From NCBI GenBank assembly GCA_963817885.1, contig CAWFQE010000002.1:1178001-1242000 (forward strand): a stretch of 64,000 nt of DNA, written 5' to 3'. The notes beneath the pieces were generated by a model, which saw nothing but the letters and a program-made list of their open reading frames with translations, searched no databases and was not told the origin of the DNA. The translations under genes were made by a program, and so were the position numbers. Below are positions 37,001 through 47,106 of the stretch, in pieces. Source of the stretch: CAVOHU01 sp963817885. Lineage in GTDB: Bacteria > Acidobacteriota > Vicinamibacteria > Vicinamibacterales > JAKQTR01. Each line of letters begins with the position of its first letter. Position 1 is the first letter of the stretch.

Positions 37001-39811
37001 ATGAGCGCTCACGAGATGCGATCAGGGGAGGCCCCGCCTCGTTCAGACGACCGGGCCGTGGCCTGGCATACCTTGTCGGGCGCCGATGCCGTCGAGCGGC
37101 TCGAGTCCGATGCGATTGGCGGCCTCGCCAGCGACGAAGCGGCCAGGCGGCTTACCCGGGACGGGCTCAACGAACTGGCGGAGCGCGGCCGAAAGAGTCC
37201 GTGGCGGATGCTCTGGGAACAGCTCTCGTCCACCCTGGTCGTCGTCCTGATTGTCGCGGCCGTCATGTCGGCTGCCCTCGGAGATCCCAAGGACGCCGTC
37301 GCGATCTTCATCGTCGTGGTGCTCAACTCGGTGCTGGGGCTGGTGCACGAGCATCGGGCCGAGCGCGCGATGGCGCTGCTCAAGCGTCTCGCTGTCCCAG
37401 TCGTGAAGGTCAGGCGCGACGGAGTCGTGCGGGAGCTGGCCTCGAGGGATTTGGTCGCCGGCGACATCGTCGTGCTGGAGGCGGGCAACCTGGTGCCCGC
37501 CGACGGCCGCCTGCTGGAGTGCGCCAACCTGCGCACGCAGGAGTCTTCCCTGACAGGCGAGTCGGAACCGGTGGACAAGGCATGTCAGCTCATCCCTGAC
37601 GCCGAGGCTGCGATCGGCGATCGGTTGAACATGGTGTATATGGGCACCATGGTCGCCTTCGGCCGGGGGCTGGCCGTCGTGGTCGGAACCGGCATGGGCA
37701 CCGAGCTCGGACGGATCGCCGATCTGATCCAGTCAGTCGAACGCGAGCCGACCCCCCTGCAGCGCAGGCTCGACCAGCTGGGCCGGTACCTCGCGGTGCT
37801 CGCGCTTGGACTGGTCGCCATCATCTTCATCGAGGGGCTGCTGCAGGGGCTGGGCCTCAGGCTGATGATCCTCACCTCCGTCAGCATGGCGGTGGCGGCC
37901 GTGCCGGAAGGTCTGCCGGCCGTCGTGACAATCGCCCTGGCGATCGGCGCGCAGCGCATGCTGAAGCGCCACGTGCTCATCCGGAAGCTCCCGGCGGTCG
38001 AAACTCTGGGCTCGGTCACGGTCATCTGCTCGGACAAGACCGGAACGTTGACCGAGAACGTGATGACGGTGACCGCCATCCAGGTGGCCGGGACGCTGCT
38101 CGAGATGCCCGACGAGTCTCACGGCGAGGCGCCAGCCGCCCTGCCCCGTCGTGACGGCATCGAGCCGGCGGGGCATGCCCCCGCACTGTCTCTGATGTTT
38201 GCCGGCATCGCGCTCTGCAACGACGCCGTCCTCGAGACGCAGGCCGGTCCTCCGGTCCGCTTCCGAGCGATCGGCGATCCGACGGAGGGCGCTCTCATCG
38301 TCGCCTCCGCCCGCGCCAGGCTGCTCAAGCCCGATCTCGACGCACGATTTCCAAGGGTCGCCGAGGCTCCGTTCGATTCCGAGCGAAAGCGCATGACCAC
38401 GGTGCACGAGTTGTCCGCGACAGGTTCGGCGGAGCTCGGCGCGCTTGAGCCGCTCGGTCCGGAGATCGGGACGCGGCGGTATGTGGCGTTCACGAAGGGC
38501 GCGATCGAGCCTCTCCTGCACGTCGCGACGAGCGTCTGGGCGGATGGGGCGCGACAGGCGCTGTCCTCCGAGTGGCGCGCCCGAATCGTCGCCGCGCACG
38601 ACAGGCTGGCGGGAGCCGGGATGCGTGTGCTCGGGCTCGGGTTCCGGGTGCTCGACAGTGTTCCGCCGGCCGACCCTGACGCGCTCGAGCGCGACATCGT
38701 GTTCGTCGGTCTTGCCGGAATGACCGACCCGCCACGGCCTGAGGTGAAGGACGCCGTAGCGACCTGCCTGCTCGCCGGCGTGCGGCCCATCATGATCACG
38801 GGCGATCATCCGCTGACCGCCCGCCATGTCGCCGATGAGGTCGGCATCCCGGATGGCGACACGATGGTGACGGGCCACGAGCTGGAGCGGCTGTCCGACG
38901 CCGAGCTGGGCCAGACCGTCGAGCGCACCTCCGTCTTTGCGCGCGTCTCGCCCGAGCACAAGCTGCGAATCGTGAAGGCGCTTCAGGCGCAGCAGCACGT
39001 GGTGGCGATGACGGGCGACGGCATCAACGATGCGCCGGCGCTGCGGCAGGCCGACATCGGCGTGGCCATGGGGATTGTCGGCACCGAAGTTTCGAAGGAA
39101 GCCGCCGACATGGTGCTGCGGGACGACAACTTTGCCTCCATCGTTGCCGCGGTCGAGGAAGGACGGGTCATCTACGACAACATCCGGAAGTTCATCTTCT
39201 ACCTGCTGACGAGCAACACCGGCGAACTCTGGGTCATGATCGTGGCGCCGCTGCTGGGAATGCCGCTCCCGCTGCTGCCGCTGCAAATCCTGTGGATCAA
39301 CCTCGTCACCGACGGGCTGCCGGCCCTGGCCCTCAGCGTCGAGCCGCCGGAGCCGCACGCGATGCGCAGGCCACCCATCCCGCCGACCGAAACGATTCTC
39401 GGCCGGGGTCTCCTCTCCCACATCATCTGGGGCGGCCTCCTGCTCGGGCTGACCACGCTCGGGATGGGTTGGTACTACCGGCTGTCGGGCGACCCGGGCT
39501 GGCAGACCATGACATTCACCACCTTGACGCTTTCGCAGCTGGTGCTGGTGTTGACCGTGCGTTCGAGCCGCGACTCATTCTTCACCATCGGCCCCTTCAC
39601 GAACACGCCGCTGCTTGCGACGGTGGTGGTGACCTTCCTGCTCCAGATGATGATCACCTACGTGCCGTTCTGGCAGGGGATTCTGAAGACGCACGCGCTC
39701 ACGGCGGGTGAGCTGGCCGTGAGCCTGCTGGTGGCGACCGTGCCGTTCTGGGCGTTCGAGCTGCAGAAGCTGATGGTCAGGCGCCGGCTCAGCGTGACGA
39801 AGGCGACATAG
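37001..39811 (+). CDS. Cation-transporting P-type ATPase, Ca2+-ATPase (type II) group
   Basis: About 936 aa, inner membrane. The N-terminal cation ATPase domain is followed by the actuator motif TGES, the phosphorylation motif CSDKTGTLTEN with Asp345, the hinge MTGDGINDAPAL, and ten expected spans. Ion-site residues of SERCA-type pumps are present: PEGLP in span 4, N and E in LLTSNTGELW of span 5, N and D in NLVTDGLPA of span 6. This supports Ca2+ (or Mn2+) export with ATP hydrolysis. The start is uncertain: ATG 37,001 fits the family N-terminus, while ATG 36,971 is also in frame; neither has a good ribosome-binding site. A perfect hairpin overlaps the stop. Confidence 0.88.
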   Translation: MSAHEMRSGEAPPRSDDRAVAWHTLSGADAVERLESDAIGGLASDEAARRLTRDGLNELAERGRKSPWRMLWEQLSSTLVVVLIVAAVMSAALGDPKDAVAIFIVVVLNSVLGLVHEHRAERAMALLKRLAVPVVKVRRDGVVRELASRDLVAGDIVVLEAGNLVPADGRLLECANLRTQESSLTGESEPVDKACQLIPDAEAAIGDRLNMVYMGTMVAFGRGLAVVVGTGMGTELGRIADLIQSVEREPTPLQRRLDQLGRYLAVLALGLVAIIFIEGLLQGLGLRLMILTSVSMAVAAVPEGLPAVVTIALAIGAQRMLKRHVLIRKLPAVETLGSVTVICSDKTGTLTENVMTVTAIQVAGTLLEMPDESHGEAPAALPRRDGIEPAGHAPALSLMFAGIALCNDAVLETQAGPPVRFRAIGDPTEGALIVASARARLLKPDLDARFPRVAEAPFDSERKRMTTVHELSATGSAELGALEPLGPEIGTRRYVAFTKGAIEPLLHVATSVWADGARQALSSEWRARIVAAHDRLAGAGMRVLGLGFRVLDSVPPADPDALERDIVFVGLAGMTDPPRPEVKDAVATCLLAGVRPIMITGDHPLTARHVADEVGIPDGDTMVTGHELERLSDAELGQTVERTSVFARVSPEHKLRIVKALQAQQHVVAMTGDGINDAPALRQADIGVAMGIVGTEVSKEAADMVLRDDNFASIVAAVEEGRVIYDNIRKFIFYLLTSNTGELWVMIVAPLLGMPLPLLPLQILWINLVTDGLPALALSVEPPEPHAMRRPPIPPTETILGRGLLSHIIWGGLLLGLTTLGMGWYYRLSGDPGWQTMTFTTLTLSQLVLVLTVRSSRDSFFTIGPFTNTPLLATVVVTFLLQMMITYVPFWQGILKTHALTAGELAVSLLVATVPFWAFELQKLMVRRRLSVTKAT

Positions 39812-39840
39812 CGCCTGAGGTCGAAAGCGACCTCAGGCGC
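39811..39840. terminator. Perfect 13-bp hairpin after the P-type ATPase
   Basis: GCGCCTGAGGTCG-AAAG-CGACCTCAGGCGC, starting on the last base of the ATPase stop codon. It lies between convergent genes and can fold on either strand. No T tract follows. Confidence 0.6.
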
Positions 39841-39879
39841 CGCAAGCCGCACCCGTTACTCTGGCTTGGCAACCTATCC

Positions 39880-40164
39880 TCAGCGCTCGGTCTTGGCGAA
39901 GGGGAGATCGAACTGCGGAACGTGCTCGACCTCGATCAGGTGTTCCGCGATGCGCTCGGCGACCAGCCAGGGCGAAGCCTGGTCGGTGTAGAGGCACGTA
40001 TGGTGACACCGCATCGGCGTCGAGATCACGGATTCATGCGGAAAGAGCAGCTTCATGGCGGCGGTTTCGTCCGCCACCTGGTCGTTCGGAACGACGCGAA
40101 CACTGCCAGCGTGGAAATCCTGGTGGACAATGTAGCGGTCGAACGCTGAGTTGTGTTCGATCAT
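39880..40164 (-). CDS. Small protein of unknown function
   Basis: A 94-aa soluble protein without signal peptide or membrane span. ATG 40,164 has AGAGGTG four bases upstream, a good ribosome-binding site, which supports a real gene. The centre holds a CHH motif (PMRCHHTCLYTD) with Cys at about 53 and 57 and His at 54-55 that might bind metal. I recognise no family. It is convergent with the ATPase gene, with no obvious functional partner. Confidence 0.5.
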   Translation of the reverse strand: MIEHNSAFDRYIVHQDFHAGSVRVVPNDQVADETAAMKLLFPHESVISTPMRCHHTCLYTDQASPWLVAERIAEHLIEVEHVPQFDLPFAKTER

Positions 40165-40462
40165 GGAACACCTCTGGGGCCCCCCGGAGTGTTCCTGCTA
40201 CAAATTGGGTGCCAGAAGGGAGTGGGTCAAGAGGCTGGTAAATTCGCCCATTTTGGTCGGAGATGAACGGGAACCGTGACCCGTTTTTCCCTTTTTGTGA
40301 ACAACTGGGCCGCGGCAGCCGCCATCGGGCGGGACGAACGCCCGCCATCCGGCCAGGGCCGTGGCGTTGCCGAAGGTCAGGGTGATGCGGGCCGAGGCGG
40401 AAGCTCCCTCGCGGGGAGTCCCGGGCCCGGCCCGAACGCTCACACCCTTCTTCCCGGGCGAG
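40165..40462. other. Intergenic region after TonB receptor 2, two weak hairpins
   Basis: This 298-bp gap holds no convincing gene. On the minus strand, downstream of TonB receptor 2, GGCGGG-N7-CCCGCC (40,328-40,346) may be its terminator. On the plus strand ACGGG-N8-CCCGT followed by TTTT (40,267-40,288) looks like a weak intrinsic terminator, but no plus-strand gene ends nearby. A short A/T-rich stretch (40,280-40,300) stands out from the local composition. Confidence 0.35.
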
Positions 40463-43400
40463 CTACCAGAACAGTTTCAGCGCCAGCTGGATTTCCCGCG
40501 GCGCGCGAACGGCGATCAACTGCCCGAACCGGTCTGTCGCGACCGTGCACGATGTCAGGCTGGTGGTGCACGTGTTGTCCAGGCCGGTCGCCGCCGGATC
40601 CGAGGCCCAGTTCACCTGGTTGAAGGCGTTGATGAAATCGGCCCGGAACTGGATCCGGACTTCCTTGGTCAGATAGAAGTTCTTCGACAGCGTGAGGTCC
40701 CACTTGTAGAAGCCGGGCTGCCGGAACGGCGCGCGCCCGGAATTGCCGAAGGTCCCGTCGGCCGGCGGCGCGAACGCCGAAGGATCGAACCACATGTTCG
40801 GCGTTCCCCACTGGTCGAGCTGGCCCGCCCTGGGATCGCCGACGCGATCGGCAAAGGTGCCGCGACGGAAGTTGTTGGCGTCGACCGAGATGCGCGGTAC
40901 CGGCTGTCCCGAGTTCCAGTACACGATGCCGGCGAACTGCCAGCCCCCGAGCGTGGTCTTGGCGAGGAGGTTGTCGGAGTTGCGGAAGAACGGCAACTCG
41001 TAGACGTAGGATGCCGACGACGATGTGCCGGCGGTCCGTGCGCGCATCGGCGTAGTCAGCCGACGGGTTGTTCGGGATTCTGCGGGATGTCGATCGCGTC
41101 GCGGTCGTTGGTCGAATCCGTGCGGTTGCGGCTCAGCGTGTAGTTGACCGACATGGTTCCGAAGTCGTTGCCGGCCCATCGGAAGCCGACCAGCAGGCCG
41201 TTGTAGCGGCTGATGGCCGTGGTCTCGCTCATCGTGATCGTGCCGTACGAACGGAACGGCCGAGCCGGGTTGACGGCGCTCGCGACCGTGTTCTGGAGCG
41301 CCACGACGTCCCAGGGCATCGGGTAGTTGATGTTGGTGGGCCGGATCAGGTTGTCGCCGCGCGCCCCGACGTAGCTCACCTCGATGGTCGCGTCGCGGAA
41401 CAGGCGCCGCGTCACGGTCACGTTCCACTGCATGGTCCGCGGGTTCTGGAAGTCGATCGACGTGGCCTGGATCGTGCGCGGCCCGGAGGTGGTCGTCGTC
41501 GTGCCCTGGCCCGGGCTGCTCAGGCTCACGCCCGTCAGCGTCACGTTGTTCACGAACGGCGGGCTCGTGAAGGCGTTCTGCTCGAAGATCCCGACCAGCG
41601 GCTGGTCGTAGTAGATGCCGAAGGCTCCGCGGAAGATGGTGTGGCCCGCGTTCCACGGGTCGAACGAGAAGCCGACGCGAGGCTGGATGCGTTCTTCTTG
41701 TCATACGGGTAGATGCCGCGGCCGTACGGGGAGTTCCGCCCGGCGATGACGAGACCCACCAGCGGGTCACCGGTGTTGTAGTTCAGGAGCGTTCCGGCGG
41801 CGTTCGCGTAGATCGGGGCGTTCGCCGCGTTGTAGACCTTCGGATCGAAGGTCACGAGCATGTTGTTCGTGTCCTTGATCGGCGGGTAGAGCGAGTACCG
41901 GACGCCGAGGTCGATCGTCAGGTTGTTCCGCACCCTCCAGGAGTCCTGCGCGTACATCTCGTAGCGATTGAATCGCAGGTTGTTGGTGACGTCCCGCTCC
42001 GCTTCGGTGTAGCTGCACGACGCGCACGCGCCAGACGGCGTTACCCATCAGGAAGTTCTGGAACGCCGAGAAGCCGCCGGCCGCGGCGAAGGAAAAGCGA
42101 GCCCTGCGTGACGTTGGCCGCATTCTCGTTCTTCTGCTCGAAGGTCATGAGCACGCCGGCCTTCAGCGCGTGATTGCCCTTCTGCCACGAGAAGTTGTCC
42201 GTCGACGGAGTGGTTGATGTACTCGATGTGGTAGAGCTGGCTCGATCCGATGCGAGGAGAGGCCGCTGATCGCGATCGTCGGGATGCGGTTCGGTTGTTC
42301 TCCGGGAACAGTTCGGGGATGGTGATGCCGTAGTCGCTCCGGCGTCCCATCGTGCCCACCGGGTTCGACGTGTGATGACATTGCCCGAGCGCTGCAGCGA
42401 CAGCTCGTTGAGCGCGTTGTTCGAAACGATCGTCTTGACCTGGAGCGCGAAGACTGTGCCCGGGACGTCCGTGTTCGTCGTGCCGACGTTGGGCACCGCG
42501 AGGGAAAGCCAGAGTCCGCCGAGCTCTTCGGTGTGCGCTCAGGTCGTGGGTGTAGCGGGTGGTGAAACGCCACCGGGGCGAGAGATCGTAGTCGAGGCGG
42601 ATCACCTCCTGCCGCGTGTTGTTGATGTTCGGCGAGGAGACGAGGTACTGGTTCTTGCCCGCGACGTTGGGCGCGGGCCATGCCGCCAGCAGCTTGACGG
42701 CGTTCGGATCGCGCAGCGCAGGCGCAACGTAGTTGGAGCTGGCCGGGTCGGTCAGCCAGGTCGGATCGGGAACATTCGCCGTCAGCGACGCCGGCGCCCG
42801 CGTGATCCGCCGCCACTCCTGCGACCAGAAGAAGAACAGGTTGTCCTGCATCATCGGCACGGGGCCGCCGAAGGTGTAGCCGAAGTTCTTGTAGTCGAGC
42901 TTGGGGGGATGGCCCGCGACCGACGGGTCGCTGCTCATGTTGCGAATGAACGAATTCGCGTTCAGCTTGTCGCTGCGGCCGAAGTAGTAGGCGCTGCCGC
43001 TGTACCTGTTGGTGCCGGCTTTCGTCACGACGTTCACGATCCCGCCGCCGCTGCGGGGCCACTCGGCCGCGTAGCTGCTCGTGATGATCTTGAACTCCTG
43101 GATCGATTCGAGTGTCGGCGTCGACAGCAGCGTGATGTTCGAGCCGACGTCCACGTTCGAGACGCCGTCGACCAGCCAGTTGACGGCATTGCGCCGCCCC
43201 CCGTTGATCGAAATGCTGACCGTGCTGGTCAGCCCGATGCCGACCTCGTCGGGCAGGTCGCTCGAGACGCCCGGAGCGAGCGTCGCCAGCTGGACGAAGT
43301 TGCGGTTGTTGAGCGGGAGCTCCTCGACCTGTTTCGAGGCGACGAGATTCTGGACCGCGGGGGTCGTCTGGACGACAGTCCTCTCGGACATCACCTCGAC

Positions 43401-43755
43401 GACCTCCTCGAGCCCACCCACCTTGAGCCTCCCGTTGACCTCGACCCGGTCATTGACGCTCAAGACGATGCCTTTCACCATGAGCGGCTGGAAGCCAGCC
43501 AGGGTGAACGTGATGTCGTACGTCGCCGACCGGGAGGAGCGTCGCCGTGTATGCGCCCGTCGCCGTGGAGACGAACTCGAAAGTCCGCCCGGTCGCGACG
43601 TGCTTGGCGACAATGCTCACGCCCGGAAGGACGGCCCCGGTATCATCCGAGACAGTCCCGACAATGGTGGCGGTGGTTTCCTGTGCTGTGGCAGGCAGGC
43701 TGAAGGCAAGCAAGGCAACCAGCACGGCACAACACGCTGCAAGGTACGCGCGCAT
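40463..43755 (-). CDS. Oar-type TonB-dependent receptor 2 (multiple frameshifts)
   Basis: ATG 43,755 follows AGGAGGT with 5-base spacing and starts a signal peptide (VLVALLAFSLPATAQ). Then come a carboxypeptidase-regulatory-like domain (TIVGTVSDDTGAVLPGVSI), a plug (LPLNNRNFVQLATLAPGV; INGGRRNAVNWLVDGV) and a long barrel ending in REIQLALKLFW. Restored length is near 1,090 aa. The reading frame changes near 43,530, 42,530, several times between about 42,370 and 42,040, near 41,700, 41,550 and 41,050. Every segment still encodes recognisable barrel sequence, so decay is not obvious. With this many breaks a true pseudogene cannot be excluded. Substrate unknown. Confidence 0.7.
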
Positions 43756-43966
43756 GTGGCACCTCCTGGAGGCAGAGACACTCTACAACGGTTTCAACCC
43801 TTCGGCTAGCCAACAAGCGGCCCACGCTGTCCGGGGGGTCGCCCGGGCCCGGCTTGCGCCGTTTGATGCTCCTTTGCAGGAACGTTATCTTCTCCCGGGC
43901 CCCGATCCTGTCGTAGGATGGGCCTTCTCCGGCGGCCCGCTTCCCATCGACAGAAGGAGCCATCCG

Positions 43967-46192
43967 ATGCATGCACGTTCGACGGCAGTCTGGGCGTTGA
44001 CCCTGGCGTTCATGGCGATCATGGCGCTGCCTCTCGCCGCTAGCGGCGTAGCGTCGGCCGGCGATGCCGGGCAGCCAGCCCAGTCCACGAAGGCCCGGCT
44101 CGTCAGGCTCATCGACACCCCGGGCGTATCGGGCCGCGAGAATCCAGTCCGTGAGATCGTGCGGGCCGGGCTGCCTTCGTGGGCGAAGCCCGAGGTGGAT
44201 TCGGTGGGGAACCTGGTGCTCTCCATCGGATCAGGCCAGGGTGCGACGCTGGTGATCGCTCCGCTCGACGAGGACGGATACGTCGTGTCAGCAATCACCG
44301 ACCAGGGATTCGTGCGTGTCCATCGGCCGACGCGGGAACCGCAGCATCGCCTCCTGGATCAGTTTCACGTCGGCCAGCCGATTCAGATCCTGACGCGCCA
44401 GCACGGCGCGGTGGCGGGCGTCACGGCGACCCCGTCGACTCACCTGCGCCGGTTCCTGGCCGCCGACGAAGCCAGCCGCGTGAAGGGCCTCGAGGATCTG
44501 TGGATCGATGTCGGGGCCAGCACCAGGGCACAGGTCGAACAGCTCGGCGTGCGCATCCTGGACGGGGTGACGCTCAGGGAGCGGGCGGTGGACCTGGCCG
44601 GCTGGCGGGTGGCCGGTCCGGCTGCTCAAGGCCGCGCAGGAGCGCTGGCCCTTTCCGAGCTCGTCGGTGGCTGGACCGCTCCGCCGAAGGTCACCGGGTC
44701 GATCACCATCGCGTGGGTGGCCCAATCGCTGTTCGGATCGCGAGGGCTGAACCGCCTCATCGAAACGGTCCACCCGCAACGAATCATCCTGTGCGGGCTG
44801 GCGCTGCCCCCTCGCGGCAAGGAGTCGGACCCGCGCGGGGCGGTCGGCGTGCTCGGCGAGGGCGCATTGGTGCCGGCGGACAACGCCGAAGTGGCCTCGG
44901 TCGGGCGCGATCGGGGACTGGCGCTGCAGGCGGTGCCCCCGGAGCGCTTTCAGTTCCGCAAGCCGGCAGGATGGGACGGCACGGTTGTCCTCGCCAGCGT
45001 GCCGGTGCTGTTCGCCCAGACGCCGGTCGAAACGGTCGACGTGCGAGACGTGCTGTCGATGGCGCGGCTCGTGGCCGGCAGTCTCGGCGTGGAAGGCCCG
45101 GGCCCTGCCGGTGCTCTTGGAGCCCCGGCGCCTGTCGCGACCTCCGGGGACTCGACCTCGACCGGCCCGCTCACGACTGCGGACGCGATGAAGGCCATGA
45201 TCGAGGCCTACGGCGTCTCGGGCCACGAAGCTCAGGCGCGCGCCACCGTGCTCCGCCTGATTCCGCGCGTGGCTCCCTGGGCCAGGCCCGAGGTGGATCA
45301 GAAAGGCAATGTGATCGTGACCTTCGGGACGGGCGGCGACGAAAAGGTCTTCCTCGCCCACACCGACGAGCTCGGGTACGAGATCACCGGCATCCGGGAC
45401 GACGGGACCGCGACGGTGCGATCCAGGGGCGGGATGTACGACTCGTTGTACGAAGCTCACCCGATGCTGCTGCACACGGCGAAGGGACCGGTTGCCGCGG
45501 TGCTCGCCCCGCGAACCGGCTATCTCGGAGCCGACACCGGCACTCCCCGCCTCGAGGATCTGGCGCTCTACTTCGGCGCCGGCACTGCCGCCGACGCCCG
45601 CGCGCTGGGCATCTCGAACGGAGACGCGGCAACGGTGCGCAAGCGCTTCACGCCGCTGGCCGGCGCCCGCTACACGTCTCGCTCCATGGACGATCGCGCC
45701 GGGTGCGCGGCGCTGCTGATGGCCCTCTCGAAGGTCGATCCCGCAAAGGCCGCGTCGAAGGTGACCTTCGTGTGGTCCGTGGAGGAGGAAACCGGCCTGG
45801 CGGGCGCCTCCTATGTCGCGGCGAAGTCGAAGGCCAAGTACGCGTTTGCCGTCGACACGTTCGTGTCGACCGACTCACCCTTCGACACGAAGCGAATCGC
45901 GTTGAACACGCTCGGATCCGGGGCCGTCCTCCGTGGCTGGGACAACAGCACGGCCGCCCCGCCTGAAGTGCTGGACCGGCTGGTTGAGCTGGCGCGGCGC
46001 AAGGCCATCCCCTTCACGATCGGGGTGACCGCCGGAGGGACCGACGCCTCAGCGTTCAGCCGGTTCGGCGCCGTCGACATCGGCCTGTCGTGGCCGGGCC
46101 GCTATTCCCACTCACCTGCCGAAGTGACCGACCGCCGGGACGTCGACGCGTTAGTCGCGCTCGTGGTCGCCGTGGCGATGGAGAAGTGGTAG
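43967..46192 (+). CDS. Exported double M42-family metallopeptidase, N-terminal half degenerate
   Basis: A 741-aa protein with a signal peptide (VWALTLAFMAIMALPLAASG). It consists of two tandem M42-like units (about 40-365 and 385-741); M42 enzymes are usually about 350 aa. The C-terminal unit keeps metal and catalytic residues: His465/Asp467 in FLAHTDELGY, Asp in SMDDRAGC, Glu-Glu in VEEETGLAGA, Asp in FAVDTFVS and a late His in RYSHSPAEV. In the N-terminal unit these positions read VIAPLDEDGY (His replaced by Pro99) and VAQSLFGSRG (Glu-Glu lost), so that half should be inactive. AAGGAG eight bases before ATG 43,967 fixes the start. It probably works as a periplasmic aminopeptidase. Confidence 0.85.
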   Translation: MHARSTAVWALTLAFMAIMALPLAASGVASAGDAGQPAQSTKARLVRLIDTPGVSGRENPVREIVRAGLPSWAKPEVDSVGNLVLSIGSGQGATLVIAPLDEDGYVVSAITDQGFVRVHRPTREPQHRLLDQFHVGQPIQILTRQHGAVAGVTATPSTHLRRFLAADEASRVKGLEDLWIDVGASTRAQVEQLGVRILDGVTLRERAVDLAGWRVAGPAAQGRAGALALSELVGGWTAPPKVTGSITIAWVAQSLFGSRGLNRLIETVHPQRIILCGLALPPRGKESDPRGAVGVLGEGALVPADNAEVASVGRDRGLALQAVPPERFQFRKPAGWDGTVVLASVPVLFAQTPVETVDVRDVLSMARLVAGSLGVEGPGPAGALGAPAPVATSGDSTSTGPLTTADAMKAMIEAYGVSGHEAQARATVLRLIPRVAPWARPEVDQKGNVIVTFGTGGDEKVFLAHTDELGYEITGIRDDGTATVRSRGGMYDSLYEAHPMLLHTAKGPVAAVLAPRTGYLGADTGTPRLEDLALYFGAGTAADARALGISNGDAATVRKRFTPLAGARYTSRSMDDRAGCAALLMALSKVDPAKAASKVTFVWSVEEETGLAGASYVAAKSKAKYAFAVDTFVSTDSPFDTKRIALNTLGSGAVLRGWDNSTAAPPEVLDRLVELARRKAIPFTIGVTAGGTDASAFSRFGAVDIGLSWPGRYSHSPAEVTDRRDVDALVALVVAVAMEKW

Positions 46193-46198
46193 CCCCGA

Positions 46199-47101
46199 TC
46201 AGACCGGAGCGAGCCATCCCGCGGGCACCTCGGCCGCGCCGGTCACGGCGTCGCGATACCAGCGGGCCGCGCCTTCGGCGATCGGCGCACGGCCGGTGCC
46301 ATCACCGATGGGACGTCCCTCGAAGCTGGAAAACGGCAGGATCTCCAGGCCGGTGCCGCACAGGAAGATCTCGTCCGCCTTCGCGAGGTGTTCCGGCGTA
46401 ATCGGCTCGGTCGAGACCGTCAGATCGCCGCGCGATCGGAAGTACCGCAACAGCGCGTCGCGCGTGATGCCGGGAAGGATATCGGCGTCGGCTGGCGGCG
46501 TCGCCACGCGCGATCCGGTGACGACGAACACGTTGGCGCCGTAGCCTTCGGCGACCTCGCCCCTGGCGTTGAGCATGACCGGCTGATCGAAGCCGCGTGC
46601 CAGTGCCTCGGCTCGCGCCAGTGACGAGTTGACATAGAGGCCGGTGATCTTCGCGCCGGCCGGGCACGACGCGCTCGAGAAGCGGCGCCAGTGCGACCAG
46701 GTGCCGCTGACCGCCGGGCGCGGCAGCGGCCCGCGGGGCATGGGAAAGGTCATGATGGCCAGCGCGTCGCCCTTCGGCAGGCCGGCCCCGATTGTCTGCG
46801 CGGTCTTGAACAGGAGCGGCCGGATGTAGCGGTCGTCGAGAGAGCGGTTGCGGCGCAACAGCTCCGCGGTCAGCTCGGTCAGCTCGGCTGCGTTCACGCC
46901 CGGCGCCATGTCGAGCCAGGCGGCATTACGGAGAAACCGTTCGTAGTGCTCGACGGGCCGGAAGATCGCCGATCGGGTTCCGTCGCCGTACGATCGAATG
47001 CCCTCGAACACCGCCGTCCCGTAATGCAGGGCGTGCGTCGTCACCGGGATCGTCGCCGCCTGCTCGTCGACGAATCCGTCCTTGAAGTACACCAGTGCCA
47101 T
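46199..47101 (-). CDS. ilvE: Class IV aminotransferase, branched-chain (IlvE) type
   Basis: A 300-aa PLP enzyme of fold type IV. The Schiff-base Lys151 lies in PAGAKITGLYVNSSLARAEA, and GEVAEGYGANVFVV is the conserved downstream segment; THALHYGTAVFEGIRSY is the typical N-terminal motif. It transfers amino groups to branched-chain 2-oxo acids; aromatic acids are also accepted by some members. It is the last gene after aroH and tyrA, five bases from tyrA, so a role as tyrosine aminotransferase is plausible (inference). ATG 47,101 with AGGTGA upstream was preferred to ATG 47,134, which would overlap tyrA. Confidence 0.88.
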   Translation of the reverse strand: MALVYFKDGFVDEQAATIPVTTHALHYGTAVFEGIRSYGDGTRSAIFRPVEHYERFLRNAAWLDMAPGVNAAELTELTAELLRRNRSLDDRYIRPLLFKTAQTIGAGLPKGDALAIMTFPMPRGPLPRPAVSGTWSHWRRFSSASCPAGAKITGLYVNSSLARAEALARGFDQPVMLNARGEVAEGYGANVFVVTGSRVATPPADADILPGITRDALLRYFRSRGDLTVSTEPITPEHLAKADEIFLCGTGLEILPFSSFEGRPIGDGTGRAPIAEGAARWYRDAVTGAAEVPAGWLAPV

Positions 47102-47106
47102 CGAAG

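Noticed and set aside
40267..40288. Plus-strand intrinsic terminator
   Set aside because: The stem is only 5 bp and no plus-strand gene ends upstream, so it is reported only as part of the intergenic description.
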